In this document: piece by piece, positions 1 through 11,673 of the stretch
How the letters are laid out: each line of letters begins with the position of its first letter
How positions within the stretch are numbered: position 1 is the first letter of the stretch
Assembly (NCBI GenBank): GCA_001466705.2
Contig: LATX02000154.1
Location: forward strand, 620,001-684,000
Direction of reading: 5' to 3'
DNA: 64,000 nucleotides
Source: Moniliophthora roreri
Lineage: Eukaryota > Basidiomycota > Agaricomycetes > Agaricales > Marasmiaceae
The notes under the pieces: generated by a model
Told to the model about the DNA's origin: nothing
What the model saw: the letters and a program-made list of their open reading frames with translations, nothing else
Databases searched by the model: none
Made by a program: the position numbers and the translations under genes

Positions 1-471
1 CATACTCTGTCAGATTGGGTCAGTTCCGACGCCTTGGCCATCTTGGTTGGCTGCAGCTCAACCTAGTGTCAACGCGGGGGCTCTAAAGACATTCCTCTCG
101 ACGCTCTCCAACTACGTTCGAGACTTCCATTCTGCTGAGAGCCGAGCAACCAAAAATGTCGAATTCATCAAGGATAAGTTTGGGTATCCCGAACAGGACA
201 TCTTGGTACGCGTACGATCAAGAGTCGAGGGTCCTTTCTTCTGACTCCCAATAGGAATGGCAAAAAACTGTTGGATATCCGGAAGATTGTCTTGTTATTC
301 CCAAGAAGGTCGTTGCAGACACACTGAGGTATGCATTATTGTTGTAAGGCGGTCGAAATTTGCTCACATTCTATATTCAGCGTCCTCGAGAAAGCTAATG
401 TTGTCAAATCCCCCGAAGGGGGCTTCAATATCGAAGACTTTATCAACAGTGAGATCGTCAAATTGACGTAG
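1..471 (+). CDS. C-terminal end of a putative periplasmic-binding-protein-like (type II fold) protein, 5' truncated
   Basis: Only the last exons are present. They read as one protein tail across two introns: exon to 205, intron 206-254, exon 255-328, intron 329-380, exon 381-471, stop TAG. The tail is mostly helical. It has a segment around SRATKNVEFIKDKFGYPEQD, then DILEW, then a VIPKKVVADTLSVLEKANVV stretch and an acidic closing helix ending at KLT. This order (long helices, an acidic 'DILEW' turn, a last 'TL..L..A.VV' helix) resembles the C-terminal lobe of NMT1/THI5/SsuA-type type II periplasmic-binding folds found in many basidiomycete proteins. That assignment is fold-level inference. 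The reading frame upstream of about 60 is unresolved because the window edge cuts it. The gene is convergent with the IQM-like gene; their stops are about 320 bp apart. Confidence 0.45.
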
Positions 472-788
472 AACAGGATATGCAACAGAGAAGAAATGTC
501 TTCAATGTACTATAGGAATAATAAGAGGTGCCAATGCACCAGAAAGTTGTACGAGTCCGACAAGCAACGTCAATACACTTGTAATTAAGCTCTCTTGTCG
601 CGCTCGACGATATACATAAACCAGGGGACGCAAAGCAGTCTATTTCGTGGAATCGGCATGGTAGTGAGTACATTGTTACTTTGTGAAAAATCAAGACCAT
701 ATTCAACCAATAGATAAAAACGCAAATGCCCAACCACAAGCAATCGACCGTATCATCGTTCAATCTGATTTGACCTCCATTTCTTCGT
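472..788. other. Short intergenic stretch between convergent genes
   Basis: This 317-base gap separates two 3' ends. The apparent short open frames have no family resemblance and overlap on both strands. I see no RNA gene or repeat; it should hold the two 3' UTRs. Confidence 0.5.
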
Positions 789-3101
789 TCACGTCTGCTT
801 GCTTGGGGTATTTACTTTCGTATCTTTGCTTGTTCCTTCTTCAGATTCGCGAGTCGGTGCCTTATCTGTTGACTGCTCCGGACTTCCCTCTCCTTTTAGC
901 TCGCCCTCGTTCTGTTTAGGTTGCTCGGCCAAGCTTCCTGAACGGTCATTCGTGGCCGAGCGTGATCTGCTCGAGCCAATCTCCAGCAAGTTTTCCTGGT
1001 TCTGCGAAGATTTCCGCTTCTCCTTACGCCCTTCAATTACCTCTCTCTTCCAACCTTCATTGACCATCGGGACCTTGAGCGCAATGTTTTGGCCAGTCTC
1101 GACGGCTTTCTGCTTTCCCTTCCGAGTCACTTCGTTTTGCCTCTTTTTCCACTTGGCTAAGTGCTCGATTCTGAGGAAGTGCCTGGTTGAGAACGGAGGT
1201 AATTCGATGTGACAGTGTAGATTACTCACCCCCAAAGTGCAGCTTCGGCCTTGCTGACTCTTGCCTTACGCAAATCCAGTCCCCGCGCTTCCATCGCATC
1301 CAGGAATTTATGGAAATGCTAAACCAGTGTATTAGCCAACCGAAGCTCGATGGCAAGACCACTTACGGCGACGGATGTCCTGGGGTCAAGATGTCAATAC
1401 ACATGGAGTAAGACGACGACACATGGGCTTACCTGTAATGGCCAGACAAAGGAGACAGAGTATAAACCAAACCACCTTTGACAGATATTAATCCTGCCGA
1501 AGTGACCAAGCCACCTCCTAAGAACGTTGAATGCTGGAACTTTCCGGTGTCTGTGTTTCTGGAAGTTGGTAACGAGCTTACGAACGGCTTCCACAATCAC
1601 CTTTGATCCCGACAAAAAGATTATCTTCGAGCGGCTGTCAGCGTAAGCGTAACGAAAGTACTGGCTCAACTCACAATTCCGATCCTAAAGAGAAATAAGA
1701 ACAATGATACGTGTACCACAGATTGAGGGCTTACCGTAACCCATATCCAAGTATTCCGCCGCACGGTTTTCCTCAGTAAGCGGTTTAAAATTCCTCTCGG
1801 TGTGAAATACTTCCGCAGAGTTCGCGACCATGCATATTTTCCTTTCGGCTGATCAACATAGTGCGTGGCAGCGTTGGAATCTAAGCTTGAAGAAGAGACA
1901 GACGACTCGAAGCTGTCGCGTTCCTTGATTGGTCGTTCTGGTAAATCTTCAGGTACTATCCCGCTTCCATCTCCAGAATCTTTCCAGTGTCCTGGCGTTG
2001 TGTCTACAAGCTCATTGTTTCGAGCCCACCGAAGCTTGCCTTCTTTGTCAATGGTAGCAAGATAGTTCAGTCCTTGAGGAGGGACTATGAGAATACGTTG
2101 AAAGGCCAAATATTCCCACCTACTTTGTTCCGAAGAAAGATAGCTGAAGGCAATATAAGTAAGGAACTGTATGTGCTTGACGCGATACGATTACTAACGT
2201 GATTCTCTGCGAGTGCCGTACTAAGTAAGAAGAGTATATGCACAAGGATGTACAACTTACTTCTTTTTCCAATTGATCTCTCGGACATTCATCCAATGAG
2301 AGGGATTTCCCACCGCCCTGGTCAAGCCTGAAATACAGTGTCATTCTTCTGCCTTTCGACTTTCTGTGCCCGTACCATTTGAAGAAGTTGTCTTGAGTAT
2401 CCTCTTCTTGCCAACGTTTGTGATACCACTGAGGTAGAGAGCGTGTCGATATTCCCACATCAAGTAGAATGTAAATCATATTTACTGACTTTCACTTAAA
2501 AGAAAGGGAATCAGTGTTGTGAATGAAGAATGAGATGACTTGAACTCAACAGTTCGACCCATATCGATGCTTCCTTGAGAACTGTTGTCAGCCCAGGTAA
2601 CACTCGAAGGGGTGTGAATGACGCACCCATCAACCAATTCTAGCCAGTGCTGTGTCTCGAGCTGCTTTTGAACGTCCGCTATCTCCTCCTCACTCGTCTC
2701 GTTATCCCCCTTGAGAACTGCGTTTCCGTCCCGAAGCTGCGATGCAAAGAAAATGGCGCGTTCCCAACGTTCGCGAGGGCTGTTTTTCCCTCTATCGGCC
2801 GCTGTCCTGCCAACCTATTCGAAACTAAGTTTGAATTATATGCCCGTTTTGAGTCGCAGTATTCGTGACCTTGAATTTTGCGTGAACAGCCGCATCCTGG
2901 TGAAGCGGGGAGTGGGTGAGAAAGTTAAACAGTTGGAACGTTTTAGCTTACTTTCCACCTAATGTCTGACGTCAAGTACTGTTGTGCTTTGTTCTTTCTT
3001 CGCCACGCCTTCTGGATTTTCTGAGCCGCTTCCTCTCGCTTTCTTTCCCATTCGTCTTTGGATGGCGTCGCTTTAGCTTCGGGATTATGATGGTCGTCCA
3101 T
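789..3101 (-). CDS. IQ-motif protein of the fungal/plant IQM-like family (putative calmodulin-binding)
   Basis: Starts at the ATG complementary to 3099-3101 and ends at the stop complementary to 789-791. Exon 1 (2952-3101) encodes an IQ motif, AAQKIQKAWRRKNKAQ, around residues 25-40. Later exons give, in order: DAAVHAKFK (2870-2896); a block ending ETQHWLELVDG (2627-2814); a tiny KHRYGSN exon near 2560-2580; WYHKRWQEEDTQDNFFKW; DQGGGKSLSLDECPRD; GLNYLATIDKEGKLRWARNN; a TGKFQHSTFLGGGLVTSAGL segment and VKGGLVYTLSPLSGHYR near 1435-1560; then SKAEAALWG. The last part (789-1199) is charged and low complexity. The blocks 'HWLE.VD.KHRYG', 'YLVTID.EGKL.W' and 'HSSFLGGG.V.SAG' are hallmarks of the plant IQM family and its fungal relatives. 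Around ten exons; splice sites between 2100 and 2620 are only partly resolved, and the KHRYGSN micro-exon could not be joined cleanly. Calmodulin binding is inferred from the IQ motif. Confidence 0.72.
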
Positions 3102-3367
3102 AGCAGAGGTGTATTCTAAGATTACACTCTGACGTCACCTCATTAACCTAAGTACATGGTTCCGAAACGCGTCCGGACCACAAAAGGTGGCGTGCACGGT
3201 GCATGCATGCCAGGGATACTGCTATTGGAGAGCACGAAGAGGTACGAAAGGATTGTGCGGCAAAAATATTGATCGTACATGTTAGCATAAAGGTACAATG
3301 AAAGCAGCTTGGAGATGAGTATCAGATACGTGACATGCAATGAAGCCCAAGAAAAGATCGTAACAGA

Positions 3368-4350
3368 TCATGCAGAAGCGGTTTCCTCTACTGGCTTCTT
3401 TTCTTTCCCAGCCGCCTTGTTGAGGAATCCTAAGGAAACATGGTTGATTCACATAGATGATCATGAGAGAAATGATACGTGCCTTTCAATTTCTGCTTGT
3501 TAACCCTATCTCTTTCCTTGTCGATGGCACGGAAGCGAGCTACCTCCGCATCGACATGTGCGGCATCTACATTCCAATGAATCTTGAAAACTAATCAAGT
3601 AGTATTGAGGAGATATACCATCAGGATTCTTTTCCTTCAGCTCTCGAAACACTTTCTCCGACTTCTCCAGGTATCCTTGCTCACCGAGCGCCTTTGCCTT
3701 ACGGAACATGGCTTTCCAGTTCTTGTCATTCTTTGCTAGAGCCTTGAAAAGGGGTGTTGGAACGTGATTGGCGGTAATAAAGAGCACACTCACTTTCTCC
3801 GCAGTCTCCTGAGCTCGTTTCCAGTTGCCGTTCTTTATGTGGCAAGCTGACATGTTCGCGTAAACTTTTTCAAGGATTTCGTCAACCTATCCCAGTCAGA
3901 ATGATGGAAGAATAAAGTTTGTGACGGATTCTCGTACCTCAGTCTTCTCACTCATTGCTTCTCCCTCTGCTCTTTGCATCGCCTGGGGCGATGCCATTGA
4001 TATCTGCTTAAGGGCGCTCCTGCATAAGACGGCCGCGATGAGCGTTAGTTCTCGTGAACTGGGTAAAAAAACAACGTACTTGTCCAATCCCTGAAGATAT
4101 GCAAGAGCCTAGAGTCACTCACCGTAAGATAAAAAGAGCTACAGTAAATAGATGCAGAAACGTACATGATGATAATTCATCAAGGCTAGTGTGAAACGCG
4201 CTCGTCAGCTTCAACTCCATGAACGAACCCAATAAAGATCGTTAGGATTGAACAGTGGCACATACCTGCTTTGATATCACCAGTCTTGAACGCTTGATCG
4301 CCCTTGTCCTTGTAGTCTTTCGCAGTGGCAAGTTTTGATTCTGCAGACAT
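3368..4350 (-). CDS. Tetratricopeptide-repeat protein (TTC9/FKBP-TPR-like)
   Basis: ATG complementary to 4348-4350, stop complementary to 3368-3370. Exons checked for phase: 4266-4350, 4166-4185 (20 nt), 4080-4108 (29 nt), 3938-4019, 3794-3886, then further exons down to 3368. The start encodes KDKGDQAFKTGDIKAALMNY, a typical first TPR helix pair, followed by HHALAYLQGLDK. A second repeat is YANMSACHIKNGNWKRAQET with AEKALAKNDKNWKAMFRKAK, and a third is ALGEQGYLEKSEKVFREL. The tail is lysine-rich, GFLNKAAGKEKKPVEE. Three TPR units plus a basic GFLNKA tail recall TTC9 and the TPR half of large FKBPs, but there is no peptidyl-prolyl isomerase domain. A chaperone-adaptor role is inference. The two very short exons are easy to miss in automatic gene models. 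Confidence 0.7.
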
Positions 4351-4570
4351 TTCGGGATTAAAAGGTTGAGAGGTATTGGTTCAAAAAAGACGCGTTTTAT
4401 TGGGTATTTCTATGCAAGTACAAGAAGGTGGGGAGTCGAGTGCGAGATCAAAATTTCGGCAGGGTCAGAGGGCACGAGCAGAGAGCAGCTCACCCGAATT
4501 TTTCTCACGTCAGTCACGACTCTCTCCATTCAACAACGCTGTATATACGCTCTACGCTCTTTCGTCAATC

Positions 4571-4916
4571 ATGTCGAAACTAGCCAACATCATTGGCTTT
4601 TCATTATTTGGGCTGGCTGCTAGATTTGGCCAGCTAGGTATTCAAAAGCGAAATATCTTCGACAGTGCGTAATGCAAGGCTTGTCAGTTTGGATGTTTGT
4701 CCTCATGAGTTTCTTGCAGACATGGCAGGACACGTTGTTGCTATGGGCGTCTTTGGATATGGTGGATACTGGGCATGGAGATGGGATAATTATGCTACTG
4801 AACTCCTTGATAAGAAGAAGATTGAAGTTGCAGAGAACCAGAAGCGGAGAGTAGAGAATGCAGAGGCGCTAGCGGAGAAGCTCATGGGACGCCAAAACCA
4901 GGAATCACATTCGTGA
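4571..4916 (+). CDS. Small conserved membrane protein, probably mitochondrial (96 aa)
   Basis: Two exons, 4571-4664 and 4720-4916, join in phase to 96 residues. The N-terminus MSKLANIIGFSLFGLAARFG combines a basic residue with a hydrophobic helix and looks like a signal anchor. A second apolar segment follows (HVVAMGVFGYGGYWAW), then a charged coiled-coil-like tail (about 45 residues, rich in E, K, R) ending at HS. The start is the first ATG after an upstream stop and gives the compact two-helix protein. Size and layout resemble accessory subunits of respiratory complexes, but I cannot assign one. The gene is divergent from the TPR gene; only about 220 bp separate the two starts, so they probably share a promoter region. 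Confidence 0.6.
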
Positions 4917-6400
4917 TGCGACTCGAAGGAAAGAGGACGGGTCTTTGGTACGTCGGAATAACTTTTCGCTATGAAACTGCTGCTCATGTTTCGTATCACC
5001 AGCGAGAGCGTCCCTGTCGTCACGCTGTACATATACAGATTAGCCGAGTCAATTTTCCGACCTAGAAATCTTTTCAGTGTATTGTGTCCATTACCGACAT
5101 AAAGACCATGGAAATAGTAAGCATCCTCCTTCTCAAAATGGGTGCCATCGGAAAGAACGGAACGTCGGGGTCCAGTCCCGGAGGAAGGCCGATTCTATGT
5201 TTCCTTCGCTGGCACGGAGACTAGGTCACAGGGACTTACAGCAGATTCATTGTCGGTAGGGACTGAGCCCTGACTAAGACTTTCGATGTTTGTAATGTGT
5301 GGGACGCTGTCCAGCCGTCTTCCCGAGTTCCGCAGCCCAGTATACATACAGCAGCTGTTGAGTGAGTTGAATCTGAGATCTTATTACCTTGTGTACTGGT
5401 GATTTATTCATAGTGATGAAATCTTTTCCGCCATGGACGTCGGACTGTATAGTACCGCACCTGTCACTATCTCATGATGCACCTTACATTTTTGGCTCGA
5501 CTCGACTGGCTTCATGTTCTCCATCATACGTTGTAAGTTGATCAACGTGGCGAGGGCCTAGCCATTTAGCCAAGGTGATATCGGGTCCCACAGCACGTAG
5601 TGTGATCAACATTTCATTGTAGAAATGAAGGATCATCTATCGCCGAAAGTATGCGGGTATCACATCTGGGGAATCTATTATGACAACTCGAACCTTGTCC
5701 GGCCTTCACCAAGTTCACCTCAGGCCACTACTTGTTAGGAGAGACCGAGTACTTTTCACGACGGGAACAGCTGGCTGCGACTGACCATCATTCACGATTC
5801 GTGATAGAAGGTGAGGAGATATACAGGTGGCTCATTCTTAGATTCAAGACCGATACCGGATTGCAGGCACGAACAACACGTCCCGACATCCGCCGAGGGA
5901 GCGCGAGGCGAAAAAATTGGGCCAGGAAAGGAATTCCAATACGCTATCAGTCCAGGTCACCTCCTTTGGTCACCTTTGTTCGCCGCTGTGTGAGGAGGTT
6001 CTCATGTAATGTAAAATCACACTCCTGACCATTTCTATCCCCGTTCATGTCTGGTCCATCTAACGTCCCTGTCCCTGCAACTACAGTACATTGTGTGTCA
6101 GTGCCTTTTCTTGTCAAGATTCCTGATGTTGCTGTTGCCTATGTATATTTGGAATTCCATTAGTGAAATGCATATGGGCTCAAGAAGCATTACACCAGAC
6201 GTGAGATGCTACTCTGGCGACGAGAATTCCCCAAGGCGAAGATCTCATTGGGCAGAGATCAGGAGGGATTCATTTCTTTCTTTCAAGATATCTCCATTCG
6301 TCTGCGGAGTGACAAAGGATGTGACACGTGATCAGCCACGTTCCCAAATTGCTCTCCAGAGACCAGAGTACCCAAACTTTGCTCCAGTTCTCTCTCCATC
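4917..6400. other. Intergenic region, no supported gene
   Basis: About 1.5 kb between two plus-strand genes. Short open frames on both strands (for example 5732-6028 and 6093-6569) show no domain, biased composition or splice structure that I trust. The last 300 bases should hold the promoter and leader of the Ser-rich gene. No tRNA or repeat recognised. Confidence 0.45.
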
Positions 6401-8355
6401 ATGGCCAGACGCGCCCGACGCGAGGCCGTCTCTGCACTCGCCCTCGTTCTTCCTCATCCAGAGCTACCTCGTCGCCGTTCTTCGCTCCTTTCTCAGAATT
6501 CAGTATCATCGCCGCGCACTCCAAGAAATTCCGGGTGCGGATCCCCAAGATGCCAGTCCTGGCTTGTGACCAGCAATACCGGCAACAGGAAGAGCACAGA
6601 TAGTTGGAACAGCTCAAACTATGATATTGGGGAGGATTGTGATGCAGAGTGGAAGCCAGAGCAGGTATTGCTTCTTTCACGGGTGCGTATTGTTTTCCTG
6701 ATTTTATCCTCGTAATTACTGATTTATACGCTACAGACCCTTGATGCTCTTCCAGCACATCTCACACCCTTCAATGGACCGATTCCTCCATCAAATCTTC
6801 TCGATAAAATTGCTCGTGGAGTAGCTAACGCCAAGGGTCCCGCAGAATGGCCTCATTCTCTCCGGGCAACCAGGGTCAAGCTCATCGAACTGGCTCGTCA
6901 GCGTGCAAAAGAGGATCAAGCAGTCAAATATGCCAGAGCTTGCATCGACGAGAATGACGACATTGGGTATTTCGCTGCCGACAGTGACGTTAATCTGGGG
7001 CTGGGAAGGAAAAGTTCAATGGGCATTAGGCGTCCGTTGTACCGACAGTCTAGCATGGATTTTATGAATACGGACGATCGGAAAATAAACGGCGCTGACA
7101 GCATTACTCGGTACGTCAATTATCCCTTTCATGTCCCTTTCTTGTGTTTCTCGGAAGGCATGCGATTATGCTAATCAATACTCTATATAGTCTCTCGACC
7201 CGCCTTCAGAGGACAGAGAACATCATCCCTAATAACTCCTACCATCCTTACACACGCTCGCGTGCCCGAGCTCAAACTCAAACTCAAACTCAAGCTCATC
7301 ATAACAAGATGAACCGTCGATCTTCGTCGCCACCTAGGCCTGGCCACGTCCCCTCGCTCATCAGTCCATCTACTCCTAGCTCATCCACCCTGAGCACGCT
7401 TTCTTCACTGTCAACCTCCGCAGCTCGTCCGCATCTATTACGGAGGTCGGCCTCCACATTGACAAGTAGCGATGTATCGATGCATACTCGAAGCAGCATC
7501 GCTGACTCCTCGGTGGGCAACCTGCTACCATCTGCTGTCACTAGTCCCGTCGACGCTCGAGTGCAACGTATAAGACGTGCCGAATCGTTCTGCGCCCCGT
7601 CCCCGAATACATCCTTTATCTCCACCGATGGTTTTCCCTTTCCCATTGTATCTGCCGGTACGCCACCTCCCACTCGGCAGTCGTTCAAGCGAGCACCATC
7701 GTATGGTACACTGGCACGGGAAGCCAGGGATAGGGAGAAGGAGAGGAGGAGCAGCGGAGTCTATCATCATATTCGGGAAGAGATGAATTCGAGCCCTATT
7801 CCTTCGAGCGACGAGGAGGAGAAGATCAGGGACAAGCAGGCAAAGAAAGCCAGAATGCCTGGCTTTCATTCGAGCAAGGCCAAAGTGGCAGCCCCCGACT
7901 CGACCCCTAAGGAAACCCCGAAGAAGTCGAAGAAAGATAAGGTCACCACCTGCACAGAGAGGAGCGGAAAGAAGAAGGCTTCTCAGTCCCAAACTGAAGC
8001 CAGCAGCTCAGCCGCTACGGGCGCTCGTCCTCTGCGTATGAATCTGCAAAGAAACCCGAGCATGTTTGGAGACGAGTTGCCCCATTTGCACATACCGTCC
8101 CCATCGATGTCGTCCGCTTACCCGCCGTCGACAACCGCAAATCCGCCTGCAACGCCTTCACAACGCACCAGTACGCCTTCTGCGGTACCTACTGACCCGC
8201 AGCGCAAAGTTAAAACGTTGCGCCGTGTGAAGCGGTTGGGTCCCTCCCGAAAGATTTCTTTCGGAAGCCTCGTCGCTACTCCCGACGATGCTGCCACGGA
8301 AGATGACGGCGATGGTGCCGGAAAACCACTAGGGAGCGCCTTCCAACTAGCATAA
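6401..8355 (+). CDS. Serine-rich, largely disordered protein of unknown function (600 aa)
   Basis: Three exons (6401-6664, 6737-7110, 7191-8355) sum to 601 codons in frame. The first 90 residues are basic (MARRARREA start). The middle (exon 2) has the only ordered-looking part: LDALPAHLTPFNGPIPPSNL followed by a helical KLIELARQRAKEDQAVKYAR segment and an acidic stretch. Exon 3 is dominated by Ser, Pro and Thr with a QTQTQTQ run, a Ser cluster with SSTLSTLSSLSTSAA, basic RRAESF and KRAPSYGTLA motifs, and a Lys-rich patch (TPKKSKKDK) that may be a nuclear localisation signal. I do not recognise a catalytic domain. The RRAESF and similar R-x-x-S motifs could be kinase sites; that is inference. 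Confidence 0.7.
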
Positions 8356-11300
8356 GACCTCGCAAGAACTTACTACCATTGCGGTACAATCAATATTACC
8401 CCGAGCATGCGAGCACGAGAGCGAAAAAGTGCTCGCCCTATATTTGACTTGTGTAACACCACTTATTTCTTCCGCCAGCATCGGTGAAAGCCTTTTTTGC
8501 GGACGCCGGTGTCCGGACACCCGTCGACGCCAGACTGGCGAAACCAAACCTCCATCAACCTCTCGAACCCCTTGGCGTACCATACGAGACTCACCATCAT
8601 TGACTTTCTTGCTTTATCTCTGTTCACTCATTTCTTGCCAAGAGCCTTGTGCCTCTCAACTTCATACCCAACTCCATTTCGTGTCGACTCTGTCTTTACT
8701 TGTTGTTTGTATGCTGATTTTATCACTCTTCGTAATACTCTGCATGTCTTTCTGTGCTTATTTACCCGCTTCGTTTCCTGTGCTTACCACATTCATTTCT
8801 ATCCCGTTTGACACCTTCGTTTCTATCAGTGTAACATGTCTCTCAGTTTATACGAGGACCGCTCATTTCACTCCTTCTCCTGTCTTCTTACAATCACCAA
8901 CTCTTCCATTTATTGCCCGTCGCTCAACCCATCCAATCATTTCTGCGATTCTTCAATTCCTCTGGTCCATTGTCTCATCTGTTGCATACACTCCTTCCAT
9001 ACAACACATCACTTTCCTTTTCGATCACCATCATCCCCTCTTGCATCGCATTACTCTTGTCCATAAACATCATTCTTCCTGGATAGCTCGCCGGGACGAG
9101 CGTGTACCTTCTATTCCTCCTCACTCCTAACTTATAATCCAAATCCGTTCAATTCCCCTCCTCCGGCAGACGTTGCATTCCATTCTTGTTCTCCGTTTGG
9201 GACCCGCGTTACCTATTCTTGCTCTCTTCGAACTCGAGAATATAGAATTCTACCTGCTTGGTTCGTCCTCCCCTTTCATATCTTCTTGCATATTATCATT
9301 CGTCACCCTCGAGCATTCCGAGGTCTCATTAGTGCCAATAAATTATATCTCTACTGGTCACTGGTTTTTCAGTTGATGTACATACCATTTGTATTACCAC
9401 CCCCCACTCAAAAGCCTGCGTGCTCTCACATCTTTTCGTTTCTCATCTGCGCACTCGTATCTCGTACACTTTACTTTTTTTTTTTTTTTCTGTTTCGGTG
9501 TTCAGTGTTTCGTGCATTGCAATCATAAAAAGATTTGAATCACCTTTTGTGCAGTAACGGTCAATGTACCTCGCAACTCTACCTCGAGAAGCAACAAAGT
9601 GAGTTCGTAGCTCGAGGCATTGTCCTAATGATTGAGTTAGTTTATTGTCGGTATCGTGTCCACTCTGGAGGTACCCTTCGACGCGATATCGGAGACACAG
9701 AAGTACCTAGTTATCTAAGGCCTTGCTGTTGTCAGACTACATAGCGGGCTCCGACTCCTGAAGGCCAATGCGATCAGAAGGTGACTGAAGATTTGTGTAT
9801 AGGAAAGGGATATACAATTTGTGTGCGTAGTGGCAATCCAGCCTCAAGCCTTCAAACTACTATTGCTTGCATGTTGGAAACCGAACCTTAGGCTGACAGA
9901 TGGACTTAATGGGATTTCCAAGGCCCGAATCGTATGGTACTTCCACAAGCAATGGAATAAAACAATATCATAGGACTTCAAGATGATGGTGCGCTACTAA
10001 GTTCCAAGATTCCTAGGAAGTTGAAAGTTGAAGCTGGAAGCGCTGACCAAAGCAGACCAGTTAATGTGAGAGCCTAGGATTGAGAAGTCTTGCAAGTGAA
10101 ACTTCACATACTTCGCTTTCTATAATAAAAAAGAGCCCTCTTCGAAGCACTCACGTGCCAGTTTAAACTCCGTCCACTTGCTCGCAACGATACTTGTTTC
10201 TTTTTTTTTCTCACCACAGCAGACCGAAAGCCGCAATACTCGTTTCACACAGGATTCTCTTGAATCCCCGTTCATGAGTGGGCTAAGGTCCGAGTGAAAT
10301 AGTCCCCTTTACTTGACTCTTGCAGGGTCCGCCTTTCATTCGGTGAACGACGTATCAGCAATTTTCGGACAGACCAACAAATCCAAAGACCTCCATTTGC
10401 TTGGAGCGAGGATATGCGTGGATCTAGCTCCGATTTGAACTCGTCGTGGGGGCTGGGCTATTTTGTCCTCCGATCGTCTGCTTTTTCCTTCGCCGAGGTG
10501 GTTGTTTCCTGGGTTGTTTGATTACTGCTGAGTATAACTCGCAGTGTTCTTCAGCTTCTCCGACCTTGTGGTTCCTCTATACATCAAAGACATGAACTCA
10601 TGATCTATGGTAGCCTCTGTTTCTGCTGGGGGTTCTACTCTTCTCTCAAGACGCCGTGTGAGACACTGGGTTCTCAATATATTCGGTTGCTGTCAGTATC
10701 AATGGGTTTTCAAAGGTCTGTCATGGTCTGATGGCCTGCAGTCCTATGCAGTTGATGCTAATGCTTAATTTCTGGGTGGTGCATGATTGAGCTCTGCCCT
10801 CCTGCCCCGATTATTTTCTTTGCGGTAGCAGCCATCCTATAAACGTGGCGGTTGTGTAGTCTTGTGTTGTATTGCAGTGCTGGCAGTAGCAATTGTGCAA
10901 TGGGTACATGGCTTTGGTGGTATGGCGAAGGAGAAGCGTTTGAGAAGGTCGGGGATTATAGCCCTTGAGTGCAATTTGCGGCGCACGTACTTGTTGCAGT
11001 CAATCCGGAAGACGTGCGGCAGACGTGTAACTCAATTCGGACTACTCTTGGTCTGCTGTGACTCTTGGTCCAATTTTTTGCTTCCCTTCATCTCTTCGGA
11101 GACAGTTTTAATCTGGTTGTTTGTCTCGGACACCATGAAGTCAAGAGGGGAGGATGGAAATTTGACTTTGGAATAGGTGCATTTCAATGTCTCTACTGGC
11201 ATATCTGTTTACTGAAGACCGACTTTCTGACGGGTTTTGTTACTCATAGAAAACTCCCTGTTGTATCTTTTCTGACACAGTGCAACTGCTTTTCGCACAC

Positions 11301-11673
11301 TTTATCCGCTGCAATGGATTGTACCCACGGTCGTTGCGATGTCGTCCAATGTATTGATACTTGAGTGTGCGCTTACAATGAATGCACCTCCACCTTCGAG
11401 GTGACAGGCGCCGAGAAGTCTCTGTCCGATTTCCATTTGTACTGTTTGATTGTTGGTGACCATCCTTTTTGTCGTGAACATCGCGGCCATAATCCTCCCT
11501 GTCAGAGATGAACTTGCTACGCAACTTTTCCGATTCTCGCGTCTCGAGAGAACGTTCAGCTGTCCTCGTGAGCGGCGCAAGTTGATTCCGATAAAAAGGA
11601 GCCAATCAAGACTGGAGCTGATGACATCACGACACGCTACGCGAAGTAGTATATAGTATATCATACACTGAGC
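8356..11673. other. Long intergenic region with pyrimidine-rich downstream part
   Basis: About 3.3 kb without a supported gene. From about 8450 to 9530 the plus strand is strongly C/T-rich, with a T-run near 9475-9490. This keeps a 233-codon frame open (8429-9130), but the product is a Ser/Leu/Phe/His mix with no family signal, so I treat it as 3' UTR or spacer. Near 10122 there is an A/T-rich 'tataataaaaaag' element, and at 10200-10229 a T-run followed by ctcaccacag, like a 3' splice site. These may mark a long spliced leader of the Ncp1-like gene at 11674. Nothing else recognised. Confidence 0.4.

Noticed and set aside
8429..9130. 233-codon plus-strand open frame
   Set aside because: Explained by C/T-rich composition; product has no family signal and no good start context.
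11240..11664. Overlapping 120-codon minus-strand frames upstream of the Ncp1-like start
   Set aside because: Two different frames of similar length overlap the likely leader of the plus-strand gene, with no recognisable domain.
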